Shown one piece after another: positions 1 through 11,664 of a DNA stretch of 64,000 nucleotides. The notes beneath the pieces were generated by a model. It saw nothing but the letters and a program-made list of their open reading frames with translations. It was not told the origin of the DNA and ran no database searches. Location of the stretch: positions 1,012,001 through 1,076,000 of the forward strand of contig JAJKFH010003937.1 of the NCBI GenBank assembly GCA_023333565.1, read 5' to 3'. The number at the start of each line of letters is the position of its first letter. Position 1 is the first letter of the stretch. Both the position numbers and the translations under genes were made by a program. Origin of the DNA: Puffinus mauretanicus (lineage: Eukaryota > Chordata > Aves > Procellariiformes > Procellariidae).

Positions 1-1229
1 GATTTAGTTTAGAAGAGACTAAGAGAGAGACCGCATGGTCCAGACCTTGCTGAAAGCAGAGGTACATCCTCAGGTGGGCTCTGCTCTCACCGAAATGCTC
101 TGTGTGCTACTGGATCAGCATGAAGCCACTTTTACAGAGCCAGGCATCTAGTCTGAGACAATATTGGGAAATTTCCTCATTTGGAAAAGGAAAATGACAT
201 TATTATAGCTGGGAATTTAAAGAAAACTATGGGTACTGCACCTATTTTTGGGTCTGAATTCTGGCTAATTTTACTTTTGGCATCAACTGAAAAGAAGTAA
301 ACTATTGTGCTCTGCCATTACAGCCTGTCTCTGATTGTGCCCACATTTGTGGCACGTGAAAGCAGTGTCTTATTTGAATTAGATGGCTATTCAATAGGGT
401 GAAAGCCTTTTGGTGTTGAATTACTGGATGTTGGTCATCGAAACGTGGGTCTAAGAAAAACAGCTGCAGTCCCAGCACAGGCACACTCTGTGGCTAATAG
501 ACAAAGTCCATATGTTCTTACAAGCTGGCGGAGCCGCTGCGATCAGCACCCTTCCTTTCCATTTCTGCTTGCTGCAGAAGCAACTGGAGGTTGGAAGGAG
601 AAGTCTGGCCCTTGTGCCAACCTTGGCCACCTACATCTGGCGTGTTATGCAGGGAGCTGGGGTCTGGGGGGCACGGTCCCGGCACCCTCATCCCGCTCCA
701 TCCTTGCACAGCCCTTTCCTCGGCCGGGGCTCTGCACCAGCCCAGGCACAGTTTTGCTCTCCATGAGGATCCAGCCCCCCGTTTCTGTGGCTGAACTTTG
801 TTGTCTCGTGTCTGCCCAGCCGTGCTGAGTGTTCACAAGCAAAGAAGACACAGGGTGAAATTAAAAAGAGACTGAAGGAAGCAGACAGTCAGGAAAACAA
901 ACCCACGCTTTTCTCTAGGAGCACTTGGTAGAAACCCTAGAAGGTGTTAAATTGATTTAATCCTTGCCTTGTTTTATTTGGCCACCGCTTGCAAAATGCT
1001 GCTGTTGATTTTGGCATAAGAAAGGAATTATGCTATTTTAGCCAGCGTTTCTAAATGTAGTCTTGAACAGGGGTGTTTTTAGAGATGCTTAAAAAAAAAA
1101 AAAGCTGCTTTAAAAGGACAAAAGCTCTCCTGTACAGTAGAATGGAAGCTTTTCTAAAGCCCTTTCCCCCCCTCCTTCTTCTTGAAAACACATTTGTAAC
1201 CATTAGTTTGGTGTCATGTTTCGTGATGG
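1..1229. other. Non-coding single-copy DNA, nothing recognised
   Basis: This stretch has no recognisable gene or transposon. Several overlapping ORFs of 60-127 codons lie between about 445 and 850 on both strands, in locally more GC-rich sequence, and open frames on both strands at once usually reflect composition rather than coding. A short A-run sits near 1090-1103. I see no splice-site pair bounding any of these frames. Confidence 0.6.
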
Positions 1230-1360
1230 GGGTATTTTCGCCCTCTGCATCCCGCGGTGGCAGGGCGAGGGCGGCGGGAGGCGAGGCGGGTGCCTCTCCA
1301 GCCCCGCTGTCATGAATCATGTCAGTCCGGAGGGGAACCCGAGCCGGTCCCCAGCTCAGC
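1230..1360. other. Small CpG-rich patch
   Basis: About thirteen CpG dinucleotides fall in roughly 120 bases (for example GGCGAGGGCGGCGGGAGGCG around 1262-1281), while the flanks are AT-rich and nearly free of CpG. It is too short for a classical CpG island. It could be a remnant promoter, a short unmethylated regulatory patch, or a GC-biased conversion spot. No TATA box or exon is evident beside it. Confidence 0.45.
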
Positions 1361-3525
1361 CAGGGCTCCAGGCTTTGCAACCGCCTTGCTGATCAACATT
1401 TTTGGGAAGAGATTTTTAGGCTAAGGAAGCATCCTTTCATTAACGGCACCGTTACATTAGAAACTAATTAGAACTAGAGGGGCTCTGTTATATTTTACAC
1501 AAAAAGCAATTTCTCTTGTCAGTGTTGAAATGCCATAACGTAATAAGGAGGAGCCCTAAATTTGTTGAAAAAGCAGAAGCCCAAACAAGCCAAGCAGCTA
1601 TAGCAGAATAGATACTTTCTATTAATATGTCCTGTTGATACAAGTTCAATATAAGTTAGGAAACTGGAAACTTTGTTAATTCCCTTCTAAATGTATAAGT
1701 TCTGTGCATAGTAAGCGTCCTATTTAAGGATTGTCCCCATGATGAAAAATTATTAAAATTTGAACTAAACAAAAATATTTTCCCCAGAAAACAATTTCCT
1801 GTTGGAATCGCTAACTTTGATAGTGAAATATTCCACCTCATAGAACCCTATAAATAAAAGCTGGGAAACATTTAATTAGATATTAGAAGAAAGAACAAGA
1901 TCAGAAAGGCAACGAATTGTGGGTATTGTCTCTTCTGTAGTGACAGCCCAATTGTTTACAGAGGTTTTTCTTTTTTAATTCTCATTTCCTTTCTACGAGC
2001 CTGATTCTGCGCACGGTTGGGTGCACGTGTGTGCCCAAAGCGATGCCACACGTGCTAGAAGTTATTTGTTTGAATAAGGCTAGATGGAAGTGACATCTAC
2101 ATTTACATTAGACCTTCTTTTTGCTGCTCTTTTGCTTCCAGAATGCTCAAAGTAAAAATAAGATTTCCTATGAAAATACGGTTGGCTATACAGAGATGTT
2201 ATTTGGTACATTTCCAGAGCACTGGGATCTTACCTGTTTCTAACCAGTAAGGTAAATGTTTATATTTTCACTTGTTTAGATATTTAATTACCATTATTAT
2301 ATAGCCTAACTGAACAGGGAAACAATTTTCTGAGATTATTTGAATTGCCTGCCTTGGCACCTCCACCTTGAAAACTACAAAATGCTAAACACAAGTTTTG
2401 GTTAACAAAAGCTCTCTTGTTAAAGATTTTGTTGTCAAAGTATTTGGTGATAATTAGTTTTTCTTGGTCTTTGAGTGAAATATACCCTTCATGTTGAGCA
2501 GCTGGGATGGGCATTCGTTGTGCTGTTTCTGTACTTCCCCAAATTTGCCTGCACAATTTTTTAATGGTCATCCCTTGCACACACCAATAATTTGATTCCA
2601 TGTTCACATTAAGAACAAATGAAGCTTTTGCTGTTTCTCTTCCTTCAGAGGCGCATGGGTCAGCAAAGAGGAGCTGCACAGCCAGCAGTGGCCTGTACAA
2701 AACAGGAAAATTACAGAACAGAGGTTATTTCTTAGCCCCAGCTCACATGAGGATCTCAAAGAACTCAGAGCCAGCAGGCTTGATGTTAGTACATTACTAA
2801 GCATATTTTAGTGTGTTGTGTAGCTGCTAAATCTACATTGGGATCCTGTGATTAGGAAGCTATACAGGATTTTAAACATTGACGATGCATCAGTTTGTAT
2901 AATCTCCTTATTCTCAGTGTTTTCTGTACCATTCCTGTACAGCCTATCTATAGTGTACTGGTACCTGGCATGCCAGCCATTCGCAAATGCAAAGTTGAAA
3001 CTGCACAGAAAGGCGTAGAGTTTTTTCTGTACAAAAGATTTTTAGCACCACTGTTAATTGTGCATTTTTTTTTTTAACCACAGGTAATTCAGTATAAGGT
3101 GTGTGATTACAGACAATTCTGTGTATGAATTCAAATGGCTCTTCCCGTGCCTTGCATTTGTCAATATTGGCTGTCACCGCTGTCATGTAGTCAATTTATT
3201 TTCTTACTGGGTTTCTCTGATATTTCTCTGAGCTTGATCAGTGCAAATTACTTTCTAATCCATGGCAATATTTTACTTCTCACCTCTCACTGTCTTTTGT
3301 AACAGCCTCTTCAGAGCGGTTTTGAGAAAAGTTTGTCAAAAGCCTTAAGCTGAGTTTCTGTCTTGCTTGCTTCCTTCAAGATATTATTAATATTACATAG
3401 AAATAACAATAATAAACAGCCTCTCTAAAGTAACATTTTTGGCTAGTGCTCCATGATTTTTTTTTTATTCCTTTTCAATGTGAGAAAAAGATCTGTCGCT
3501 GAAAGCCAGCTATACAGTGCATGGG

Positions 3526-3576
3526 TTTGTTTTGTTTTGTTTTGTTTTTTCATCCCCCCCTCCCCCCCAAAAAAAA
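3526..3576. repeat. (TTTTG)n plus C-rich/A-rich simple tract
   Basis: Four TTTTG-like units are followed by a T-run, then two runs of seven C separated by one T, then eight A. On the minus strand the C-runs become G7-A-G7, which has G-quadruplex potential. It is a typical polymorphic low-complexity tract with no coding meaning. Confidence 0.85.
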
Positions 3577-4551
3577 GAAACATCTTACCTGTTGGTATGA
3601 AGTCAGATTACACTTGGGAGGGGAGAAATTTGGGGGGTATTTTAACTAATTTTCTGACCAGTCCTACAAATAACCACTCAGGATAGCACGCATCTCTCAA
3701 AGATGGTTTCGGTCGCGCTGTAGGGCTGCACAATGTCTGTCTGCATTACCAAGTTAACTCAATTTGCTTTCAGATGCAAATCTGCCTCATGTAAAACTAC
3801 CAAGGATTTGCAAAATTACATTGCTAAAGCAACGAAAATGTCCACAAACTCCTAAATGAAAAAACTTCCTCTTTATCCGCACTAATCTGGATGAATTATT
3901 AGGATGAGGAAAGACATAATAGGGCTTGTAATGAACCAAACTTCAGAATTCCTCATAGCACCCCCATACTAAAGATTTTTAGGTAAATTGCTATGGCTTT
4001 TTGTACAGTATATGATTTCCATGTTGTTTGACTTGTTTTCACTTGACATCAGATTAGCCAACAGGTTAAATATTGTGGTTTCAAAGTGTTAATTTAGCAC
4101 ATTTGCAAATTAGAATTTTAACATATTTGGAATTTTGATGAGACTAAAAGCCAAATTGTAATGTCTAAAGCAGCTGATTTTAGGTGCAGTTCAGCAATTA
4201 AGTTAATTTCTAGCTTTCTGATGCTGAGAAGGACACTCAGTGCCAATAATAGCTTATTCTCTCGGACGCAGATTGGGGAGCTGACTGTAAACTTTCAAAC
4301 GAACACGTGTGCTCGATTTGTCTATTTGTATTCAAGTTTACCTTTTTTTGGTTGTCAGTAACACTACCCCACCTGCCCTATACAGCTTGTAGTGCTCAAA
4401 CCTATTTGGAAAATCATGTGAATAGGGATTTGCATCATTACAATTTCCTTTCCATTTAGGAAGCATCTGCTATATCTTTAAAAGTAACAGGTTTGAAGAG
4501 GCCACAGGCTGTGAAACAGACTAAACCATTATTAAAATGAAACAAAAACTT

Positions 4552-4612
4552 AAAAAAAAAAAAAAAGCTAGCTGGACCTAATTCAACAGCAGTTTCAGCA
4601 TTTTTTTTTTTT
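4552..4612. repeat. A15 and T12 homopolymers 35 bp apart
   Basis: A run of fifteen A (4552-4566) is followed 35 bases later by a run of twelve T (4601-4612). The two runs are complementary and could form an A/T stem, but they may simply be independent homopolymers. No transposon body is recognisable between or beside them. Confidence 0.75.
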
Positions 4613-6078
4613 CCTTCTCTTTTTACCTTGAAAAGGTTAAAAGCATTTGGGTCCTTGTGGAAAATGTAATTGCATTTCAGCCTTGTTTATGTGTGAATCT
4701 AAAGAATACTGATAATCTGCCACATGAAAAAGTTCTGTTCTTCTGCTAACAGGCAATCCTTCTTGTTCCTAACAGGTCTTTCTATTAAGTAAACAGTTAA
4801 GGCCTAATTGGAGCTTTTATCTGTACCATGTCACACTAACTGATCAACCATTGCTAGCAGTCATATAAATGTCATTTTAAGTACTTCAATTGTACAAATC
4901 TAAGTACTACAAGGAAAGAGGAAAAACCTCAGCTGCAATTTTTCTTAATAACAAGTAAAAAGCAAAGTTCTATGAAGATGTGTTTGAGCAGGTTAAGTTA
5001 ACAATATTATCCCGCTAGCCTTCATGCATATCATTTCCATGGGCAGCTGGATGTTTTGTCAGGGGAATCAACTTATCCCAGGACATTTCTTTCTCTAATT
5101 AGGTTTTCCGTTCTTTTGAAGGTGGGCAGTGCCATCACTGCGTGCTTCTTAGTTTGCTGTTTATCTCATAGGAAAGCTCTAACACAAAATATTTCTGCCA
5201 AACTTGGTCCATTACTCTGCCTACCTGATCACCGAGAGCCCTACGCAACAAAACCTTCTGACTTCCATGATTATCCTGGAGTGGGATACACACTCTCTTC
5301 CTCAGCTTCTCCCATCCTCTCTGTTTCTTTGCCCAAGCACCAGCTTTGCAGGAAAAGAAAACGAACCCCCTTTTAGAATTGTTGTAGACAAGCAGGATAT
5401 TTTGTTAGTTTATGTGTTTGTTTGCCTCACTTCCTAGTCATTGCGTGAAAGTCCGGCTTTGGCTTCTCCTGAGTCCCATTGCACACATCCCAAACGGAAA
5501 GAAAAAATATAACTTCGCTTTCCAAAAGCACTTAGCATTGGTTTGTTCTTGCTTTCAGTGGGAGCAGGGTTTAGCCAGGGCACAGCGAATCTAATCCCAA
5601 TCTATGTTAGAAAACAAGGTCCAGAGAACACTTGTATTGCTTTTGAAAAATTACAGGCTGGCTTTCCAGGCACAATTCCTCTGATTATTTTTACTTCTCT
5701 CTACAAATCCCCTGATCCAGAAATAGAAGCTTCCTTTTTTCCTGGTAGTATTGCGGTTCTGTATTGGTTGGCAGGCATCACAGAGTTGCTATCAGTAGGA
5801 TTATTATTAAATTCATTAGAAAACTGTAAAAGTGTTTCATGTGTTTCAAATGTGATTTTGAGTCCTGCAGTTTTGAACGCTGGGCTTGGGAGAAGAATCT
5901 GACTTTGAAACAATGATAGCAACTCTCTCTTTGAACATTAAGCCTTTTAAAATTGTCTCCCATCTGGCACTGTCAAATTAATGGAGCTCTAGAAAATAGG
6001 TCATTGAGCTCATTCCTTGTCTCAAGGCAGGACTGAACGTATCTGAGTCATTTGTAAGAAAGAAAGATGAATGCTGTC

Positions 6079-6245
6079 TTCCCAAGGTCCACCTAGCCCA
6101 GTATCCCCATCATCATCATCATATTTTAAGGTATAATGTGCACTAGTGCAAGGACATGGCGATCCCCCCGCCCCTAATACTCTTCCACTCCCTCACAGTT
6201 CACCACTCAGGGGTTTCGTGATCTGGAGGTGATGTCCTCAAGTTT
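6079..6245 (-). mobile_element. Ancient CR1-like LINE tail, highly diverged
   Basis: The plus strand reads AAGGTCCACCTAGCCCAGTA and continues, after a CAT-expanded gap, with TTCCACTCCC, CACTCAGGGGTTT and GAGGTGATGTCC. This order resembles the reverse complement of the 3' part of old amniote CR1-family LINEs, as I remember it from reptile and bird genomes. The element would be on the minus strand. Divergence is high and the ends are approximate. Part of the match is from memory, so a library search is needed to name the subfamily. It would be one of the oldest repeats in the window. Confidence 0.45.
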
Positions 6246-7921
6246 GAAAGTTGACTCATTTTCCTCCCTTCAGAGTCTGGACTGCCCACGTTATCGTAGG
6301 GTATGGAGTTTACATCTCCTGCCCTGCCTGCATGAAGCAGATCCCTTAATGTGTGGGCAGAATTCAATATGGTGACATCTATTGACTTCAAGGCGCATAA
6401 TGCAGATGCCAACCAGATCATCTTGCAAGTTGAAAGGGAGAGTGTTTTCACTTGAGTTACCGAGCAAAGAACATCAATTTCTGCTCTCGACACAGAAAGC
6501 CTCTAAAAAAGGCACTTGGAGAGCAGGTACTAAACATGGGTGTCTCACCTGTCATTAGGGGAATAGCATAAACCAGACCAGCTTTGGCATGTGTTGGTCT
6601 TGAAGACAAACCTGCGTTAAACTGAGCAAACAGGACCTGATGGCTGTCCTTGTGGGTCATTGCACAAGGCTTTGCTTCGCTCATCCTACTTTCTGTGCTG
6701 CAAGCTGTGAGAATGGTTTTAGGCCACTGGCTCCTGATTCTTCTAGGTTTGCTCTACATTTGGCTCACATATTTACTGCAAATCGTCTTGAGAATTTCGT
6801 ATCGGCCTCCTCTTTCCACCTCTGATGTGGTATCGTACCATCTCCCACAGCTGGGATTCAAATGAAGTGTTCCAGTTCAGATCCCGCTTAGAGGTGGCCA
6901 TCCCCACCAGGGCTCCTAGGCTTTATCCTGGAGAAAGGGTCTCTTCCCTTCGGCCGAGGTGGGAATAAGGTGTCTGGAAAAAGGCTGACTGACTTTGGCT
7001 AGAGATAACCTGGCAGTCCAGGTTTGGTGAGCTCTGGGCCAGAGGAGCTGGCAGGAGCGTAGGAGCATTCGGTGCAGATCTTGTACGCACAGATCTGGTC
7101 CTATTTACAAAACGTTGGGCTGTTGGAACATGTGTGCGATGGGATCGTAGCTTCAGTGTTCGTTTGGGCCGGTGATGGTAATTCGGCTGTGTTTCTTTGG
7201 CAGAGACGCATGCAAAAGTACTCATCCTTTCTTTTCCAAGGCTACTTTGATAAGGAGATTTCTTTTTATCCTGCAGAGTTTTGTTAAGGGTTGGGAGGTG
7301 TCCCCTTTCGGGGAGGCTGTTTTACGCTCCCGAGCGGCACCCTGCTCCATTGTTTGCAGTAGCATGATGAAACTTTTGAGGCTGTTGGTTGAGTTCATGC
7401 CCTCCGGCCCTGGGCAGATTGTTCTTCCTGCAATTAGTATTCATGGTTAGCTAAGCAGAACTTCTACAACACATCTTCCCTGCTTTGAAGGTTATGTTAC
7501 ATGGTTTCAAAGTGGCCCGAAGAAAGATTCCTATACGAAGAAGATATCTGGGAATATCCATTGTCTTCATGTGTATTTAATGCTTGCGTTTCAGGTAGGA
7601 TTTCCTTGCTATTAATTCAGTGCTTTCTAATTTAGCACATAATAAAGTGGGACAGCCAGTAAGAACACAGCAGTTTTAAAATTTTGCATTGAATTTTGTC
7701 CCAATCTCTTTCTTGGATTTGAGAGAAGAGGTGGTATTTTTATTTATTCAGAAAATTTGCATGTGTTGTTCTTACAGTTTTTGCATTTTTGCAAATACAG
7801 CAAACATATTTTTTCTAATACTGCCTCTGCAGAGACTTTCGTATATTTGATCTTCACTGGAAAGATCAAAAGTGTTGTAACTTTTCACTAGTAAAACTCA
7901 CAGTGCTTTGAAAAAACACTG
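6246..7921. other. Non-coding DNA, nothing recognised
   Basis: Several 60-100 codon frames occur on both strands between 6200 and 7450, none with recognisable domains. The part from 6900 to 7420 is slightly more GC-rich. No repeats, splice-bounded exons or RNA genes were seen. Confidence 0.5.
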
Positions 7922-8047
7922 GTACCACTTTTCCTCTTTTATAAGTGAGGGTAACTGAGGCAGAAATAGTTTAAAGGACTTTTCTAGCAGCAGAGCTAGA
8001 AATACGCCCAGGGCTCCTGCGCTGGAGGTCAGTGCCCCCAGCCCCCA
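7922..8047 (+). mobile_element. MIR/L2-like ancient SINE tail
   Basis: The sequence follows the MIR/L2 shared 3' domain in order: CCTCTTTTATAAGTGAGGG (consensus: a cccattttacagatgagg-like box), then AACTGAGGCAGAAATAG, then a degraded gacttgccc-like box, then GCAGAGCTAGAAATACGCCC and GGGCTCCTGCGC with GGTCAGTGCCCCC. That order of boxes is characteristic. The copy is old and gapped. Orientation is given as the usual consensus direction. Whether it is MIR proper or an L2/L3 tail cannot be settled without alignment. Confidence 0.6.
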
Positions 8048-9479
8048 GGTTCAGTGCAGACTGATCACCGATGGGTTTGGTGGCATGTTTGGGAGAACCA
8101 CGGTTCTGGAAGGGATCTCCTAGCTGGTTGCCTGTTGCTCCAAGATCTTTCTTTCTTTGTATTTACAGAGGAAAATACCGTGAGTGCTCTTCCTCAGGAC
8201 AAGGACGTATTAGCCACTGTCAGGACATAGACAGTGTCTTGGAAAATAGCCAGGGAGGTGGAGCCCTTTGTCAGTTTTGTGGGTAATTGGAAATAAACTG
8301 CTCTCTGGCTGTATCTCGTTACAGAATTTTCATGGCCCCAATGAACATTTGCATTGCTTTTGAAAGGTAGCCATAAGCAAAAAGGTAATAAAGTCTTTGG
8401 TAAATGAGTGCTGGTACCCCCCGGAGTTAGCACCCCTTATGCTGTGAGATACAGGGATGGCTGCAAGTAAGAGAAACATCAAGTTTTGCTTTGGAATTTC
8501 TTTGGCTTACCCTGTGTCATTGAGAAAAAAAAGCAAAAAGATTTAAAATATTACTTAGATAAGAATGATTCTGTTAATGCATACATCGGAGTACATACAA
8601 TGAAGCTACAGAAACTTGCTAACGGGGCTAGCGTGTCTATAGTAAAAGACTTCGTTCCATGTTTGTTCCAGGTCACATTCAAATGACCTTTACTGTCGTG
8701 TTGTTTTCATTTAAAATGACATGTGTAAAGTCAGTTGTGAACAGGATTTCCTAAAAGAAACAGGGGAAACTTGGGGTGAACCAAAAATAATGATGATGAC
8801 ATGGCCAGCATCTTGCATAAATGCCTCCTTTGCTAAAAATATCTCCAGGTCACAGCTTCTGCTTGTGTAAAATGGTGTAAGAATGCAGAGTCTGTCAGAG
8901 CCAGGGGACATGAGCACCTGGGCAAAGATTTGCATAGATGCAAATGAAGCTACTGGACGAGCACAGCTCCAGAAGCCCCAGAGCCTTGCTTTGCAGGGCC
9001 CGGCTTGAGGAATAGTGAATGCCGAACTTGAATTTTACATCCACACTAAAAGGCATTGATTTTTCATTTCACATATAGTTGTTTTCCCTAATTAGCTCAA
9101 GTTTTATTGGGAGCAATTTATTTATTGGACTCTCTAGACTGCAACATTGATGCCAAACTTAGGATGACATCCAGCTCCCGCATGTAGCAGAGCACACACT
9201 CTCTGCTTCAGAGCCTCGGCTCAGCAGCTTCTTGGGAATTTTTTCTACACATAAGTATAGAAATTTTTTTATACACAAGTAGCTTATGAATTGCCCGATG
9301 AAGATTGTTTGATGCGATGTACATCCATGCCGCTGTATAAAAATATCAGGCAAATGGCAACAAATGCTTCATTCCTGGACAGGGTGGCTGGAACCGAGAG
9401 CAGCAGGCGGAAGCACGGATGTGTGCAGACCTCGGTTCTCTCTGCAGCAACGTCTGGTATTCCAGGAGACTCTGCCAAA
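8048..9479. other. Non-coding DNA carrying a POU-motif palindrome
   Basis: No coding sequence or dated transposon is seen. The most structured item is the paired octamer at 8928-8945, listed separately. The rest is AT-rich, with scattered short ORFs on both strands. Confidence 0.5.
8928..8945. promoter_or_regulatory. Back-to-back octamer (POU-factor) palindrome
   Basis: The 18 bases ATTTGCATAGATGCAAAT contain the consensus octamer ATTTGCAT, a two-base spacer, then its exact reverse complement ATGCAAAT. Octamers bind POU-domain factors (OCT/BRN families). Two inverted perfect sites at this spacing could hold a POU dimer, although the arrangement differs from the published PORE and MORE layouts. 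Function is inferred from motif identity only. Confidence 0.4.
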
Positions 9480-9512
9480 TCATGGTATCACAATTTTGCT
9501 GTGATACCATGA
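9480..9512. repeat. Perfect 13-bp inverted repeat (hairpin)
   Basis: Arm TCATGGTATCACA (9480-9492) is followed by a 7-base spacer and the exact complement TGTGATACCATGA (9500-9512). The stem is perfect over 13 bp and stops abruptly at the next base on each side. It is too short for a pre-miRNA and has no terminator context in a vertebrate. It lies 62 bp before a tandem duplication. Confidence 0.85.
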
Positions 9513-9574
9513 GCTGAACCACTTCTCTTTCCTTACTGGTTTGCAGTGTGTTATTCACTGGTTGCTTTTCCCCC

Positions 9575-9672
9575 CTATTCTAGAAATAACTGCTTTTCAA
9601 GAATATCACTTTTATTACAGTATCTATCCTAGAAATAACGGCTTTTCAAGATCATCGCTTTTATTATAGCAT
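9575..9672. repeat. Tandem duplication of a 49-bp unit
   Basis: Copy one (9575-9623) and copy two (9624-9672) abut exactly and share the core TAGAAATAAC-GCTTTTCAAGA and CTTTTATTA-AG. I count seven mismatches in 49 positions, about 86% identity, with no gaps. The duplication is therefore not recent, or the unit has diverged quickly. Confidence 0.85.
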
Positions 9673-11578
9673 CTGGTACTGGACTTCTTATTCAAGCAAC
9701 ACTTGAGATTGACACTTATGGATTTGTCCTAAAAAATGCTGTGTGATTTGGGCGTTCTTTGAAGAGCAATAACCATTGCTGGCAATACAGCCTCTTGATT
9801 GCGGTCACTGGGTTTGGGAAAGGGTCTCTAACTGTAGAACATTTTTTGTTGCCATGCTTGAAATGATCTGTGAAATAGATTGTTTTAATGGATCGAATGA
9901 TTGGGATATTTAATTTTGGCTCTGGCCTGCCAGTGTGTAAATGGCCCTCGAGAAAAGTTTGTTCTCTTAACAGATAAACTTTAAAAAACCGGATTATTCT
10001 ATTAGCCTCTGTGGTAAAGGCAAAAGTATAGTTTACCTGGCAGGTTTTAAATGGATAGTTATGAGTTCACTGTGACCAAAATATCAGTGGAAGTGGATCA
10101 CAGGTGATCACTTTTTCTAATGTAAATCATTTAACATCGGTAATTTTCCGCTGCTGCCAATGCCATTAGTTATTTCAGAGGTAAAAAAAAAAAGGATGTT
10201 TTACTTACTTTTTTTTTTATTTTACTAGGTACCCATAGCTTAACTTAATGATTTGTATAAGTGATAGTAATTGCTGAAACTATAGTTGAGTATTATTAGC
10301 TATAAAATGAACATGGTTATATGTCCAACACAACTAGCAAGGAACAGAAATGCAGTTGTATCCAAGAGAAAATAATTACAGCAATAATCAGTGTAATTCA
10401 TGATAATGGCTGAATTGAATTTCACACCATAGCTCCAAGCACTTACATTTAATGAATGTAGTTTGTGCTTGTTTACTAAAAAGGTTTTTAGCAGAAAATC
10501 GATAATGTAACTTCAGTGTTTCTAATTGCAAATGCAATTTTTTTTAAAAGTAGTTGTTCAATAAGGATTTTGTAGGCAAAATTAAGGTATGTAAGTGCAG
10601 CAAATGCTGTTACTTTAATTAGGCTACCTGTACATTAGTGGTATAGTTCCTTAATATTTATTTATTACTACATATTGGTTAAAATTGGTTTGTATTCCCT
10701 TTTTAAGACTAGCTAATATAGTCAACATTGAAACTTTTCAGTAAGCGCTGGCTGTGACTAAGCATATCACTTTATAATGGGACTGTCCTCACAAAGAGGT
10801 GTTTTTAGCTTAAAAGCATTATCATAAGAGCAAGGGAATATAGGCTGGTCTACAAAGGTGCTTTCTACATGATGAATACAAAAGACTTGCTGGTCCTGTA
10901 CCTGGAATAGCAAAATGAATAAAGTGATTGGCAGTTGGTGGTATAATTATATTGCTTAATTGGCCCAAGCATATTCTTGGCCTAGTTTCCTATGAGGGAA
11001 ACTGTTAATTTTTAAAATGACGAGGAAGCTGAGGAATGTAATGCCAAAATGAAGTTTTCTGTTCCTTAGCCTTGCGATCTCCACTCTGATCTCCTAGAGC
11101 TTCAGAGTAAGCAAGTTGGCTGTGGACTGTAGAGCTTATTAAGATACACAACTCTAACAAGAATAACCATAAATAATCCCAGAGACTCATATATAGGAAT
11201 AAACCCCACAGTCCGACTTTTACTGAAGTACACAGCAAATCTCCAAATGCCTTAGCTGGTGGAGCGTGATGGCTGATGCACGTCTGAGGCTGGGGAGTAT
11301 AAAAGATGTGAAGGTAGAGCATTTAGAAGACAGAGATGGAGCCCTCAGAGGTGGGTTTTCTGGAGCTCAGCTACCTGCAGGCAGAAGTTGCTTTTACCTG
11401 TGGGATCTTTTTTGTTCTTGGAGTCATAGGCCTAAGTGCTACGTCAATGGGGAGGGGGGAAGACCTGTGAGTCCTTTCTGAACTTTCTCGTACAAGTAAC
11501 AGAACCACCTTTATAGTCTGCAGGGACAATCTTCCAGCGTTAAAAGTCACGGCTAGTGGAGATGTTTTGTCTTAAATT
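9673..11578. other. AT-rich non-coding DNA with a CNE-like block
   Basis: No gene is seen. Roughly 10230-10680 is repeat-free and rich in TAAT/ATTA cores. It includes a near-palindromic ATTGCAAATGCAAT box (10535-10548) that overlaps C/EBP-like and octamer-like motifs. This texture is typical of conserved non-coding elements, but conservation cannot be judged from one genome. An A-run (about 10182-10193) and a T-run (about 10211-10219) flank its left side. Confidence 0.4.
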
Positions 11579-11664
11579 CATAGAATCATAGAATGGTTTG
11601 GGTTGGAAGGGACCTTTAAAGGTCATCTAGTCCAACCCCCCTGCAATGAGCAGGGACATCTTCA
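11579..11664 (-). mobile_element. CR1 LINE 3' end, severely 5'-truncated
   Basis: The plus strand begins with two CATAGAAT units, the reverse complement of the ATTCTATG octamer that ends CR1 elements. It continues GGTTTGGGTTGGAAGGGACC, then TCATCTAGTCCAACCCCC and TGCAATGAGCAGGGACATC. This is the classic avian CR1 3' untranslated tail, so the element lies on the minus strand. Only about 86 bp of a roughly 4.5-kb element remain, as usual for 5'-truncated CR1 copies. The match to the avian consensus is close, making it the youngest LINE piece in the window. It encodes no protein. Confidence 0.92.

Larger units (their letters stand above)
1361..6078. other. AT-rich non-coding DNA with simple repeats
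   Basis: No gene or dated transposon is recognisable. The stretch holds several simple tracts: (TTTTG)n at 3526-3550 running into C7-T-C7-A8 at 3554-3576, A15 at 4552-4566 and T12 at 4601-4612. A consensus octamer ATGCAAAT is at 3774-3781, inside a unique-looking block (about 3700-4110) that lacks repeat character. A 119-codon frame ends at 5902, but its length is within chance expectation. Confidence 0.55.

Noticed and set aside
5543..5902. 119-codon plus-strand ORF with a coding-like look
   Set aside because: Length is within chance for 64 kb of AT-rich DNA read in six frames. There is no recognisable domain and no convincing splice-site pair.
9575..9672. CRISPR-like direct repeats
   Set aside because: Two abutting diverged copies without spacers in vertebrate DNA are a tandem duplication, not a CRISPR array.
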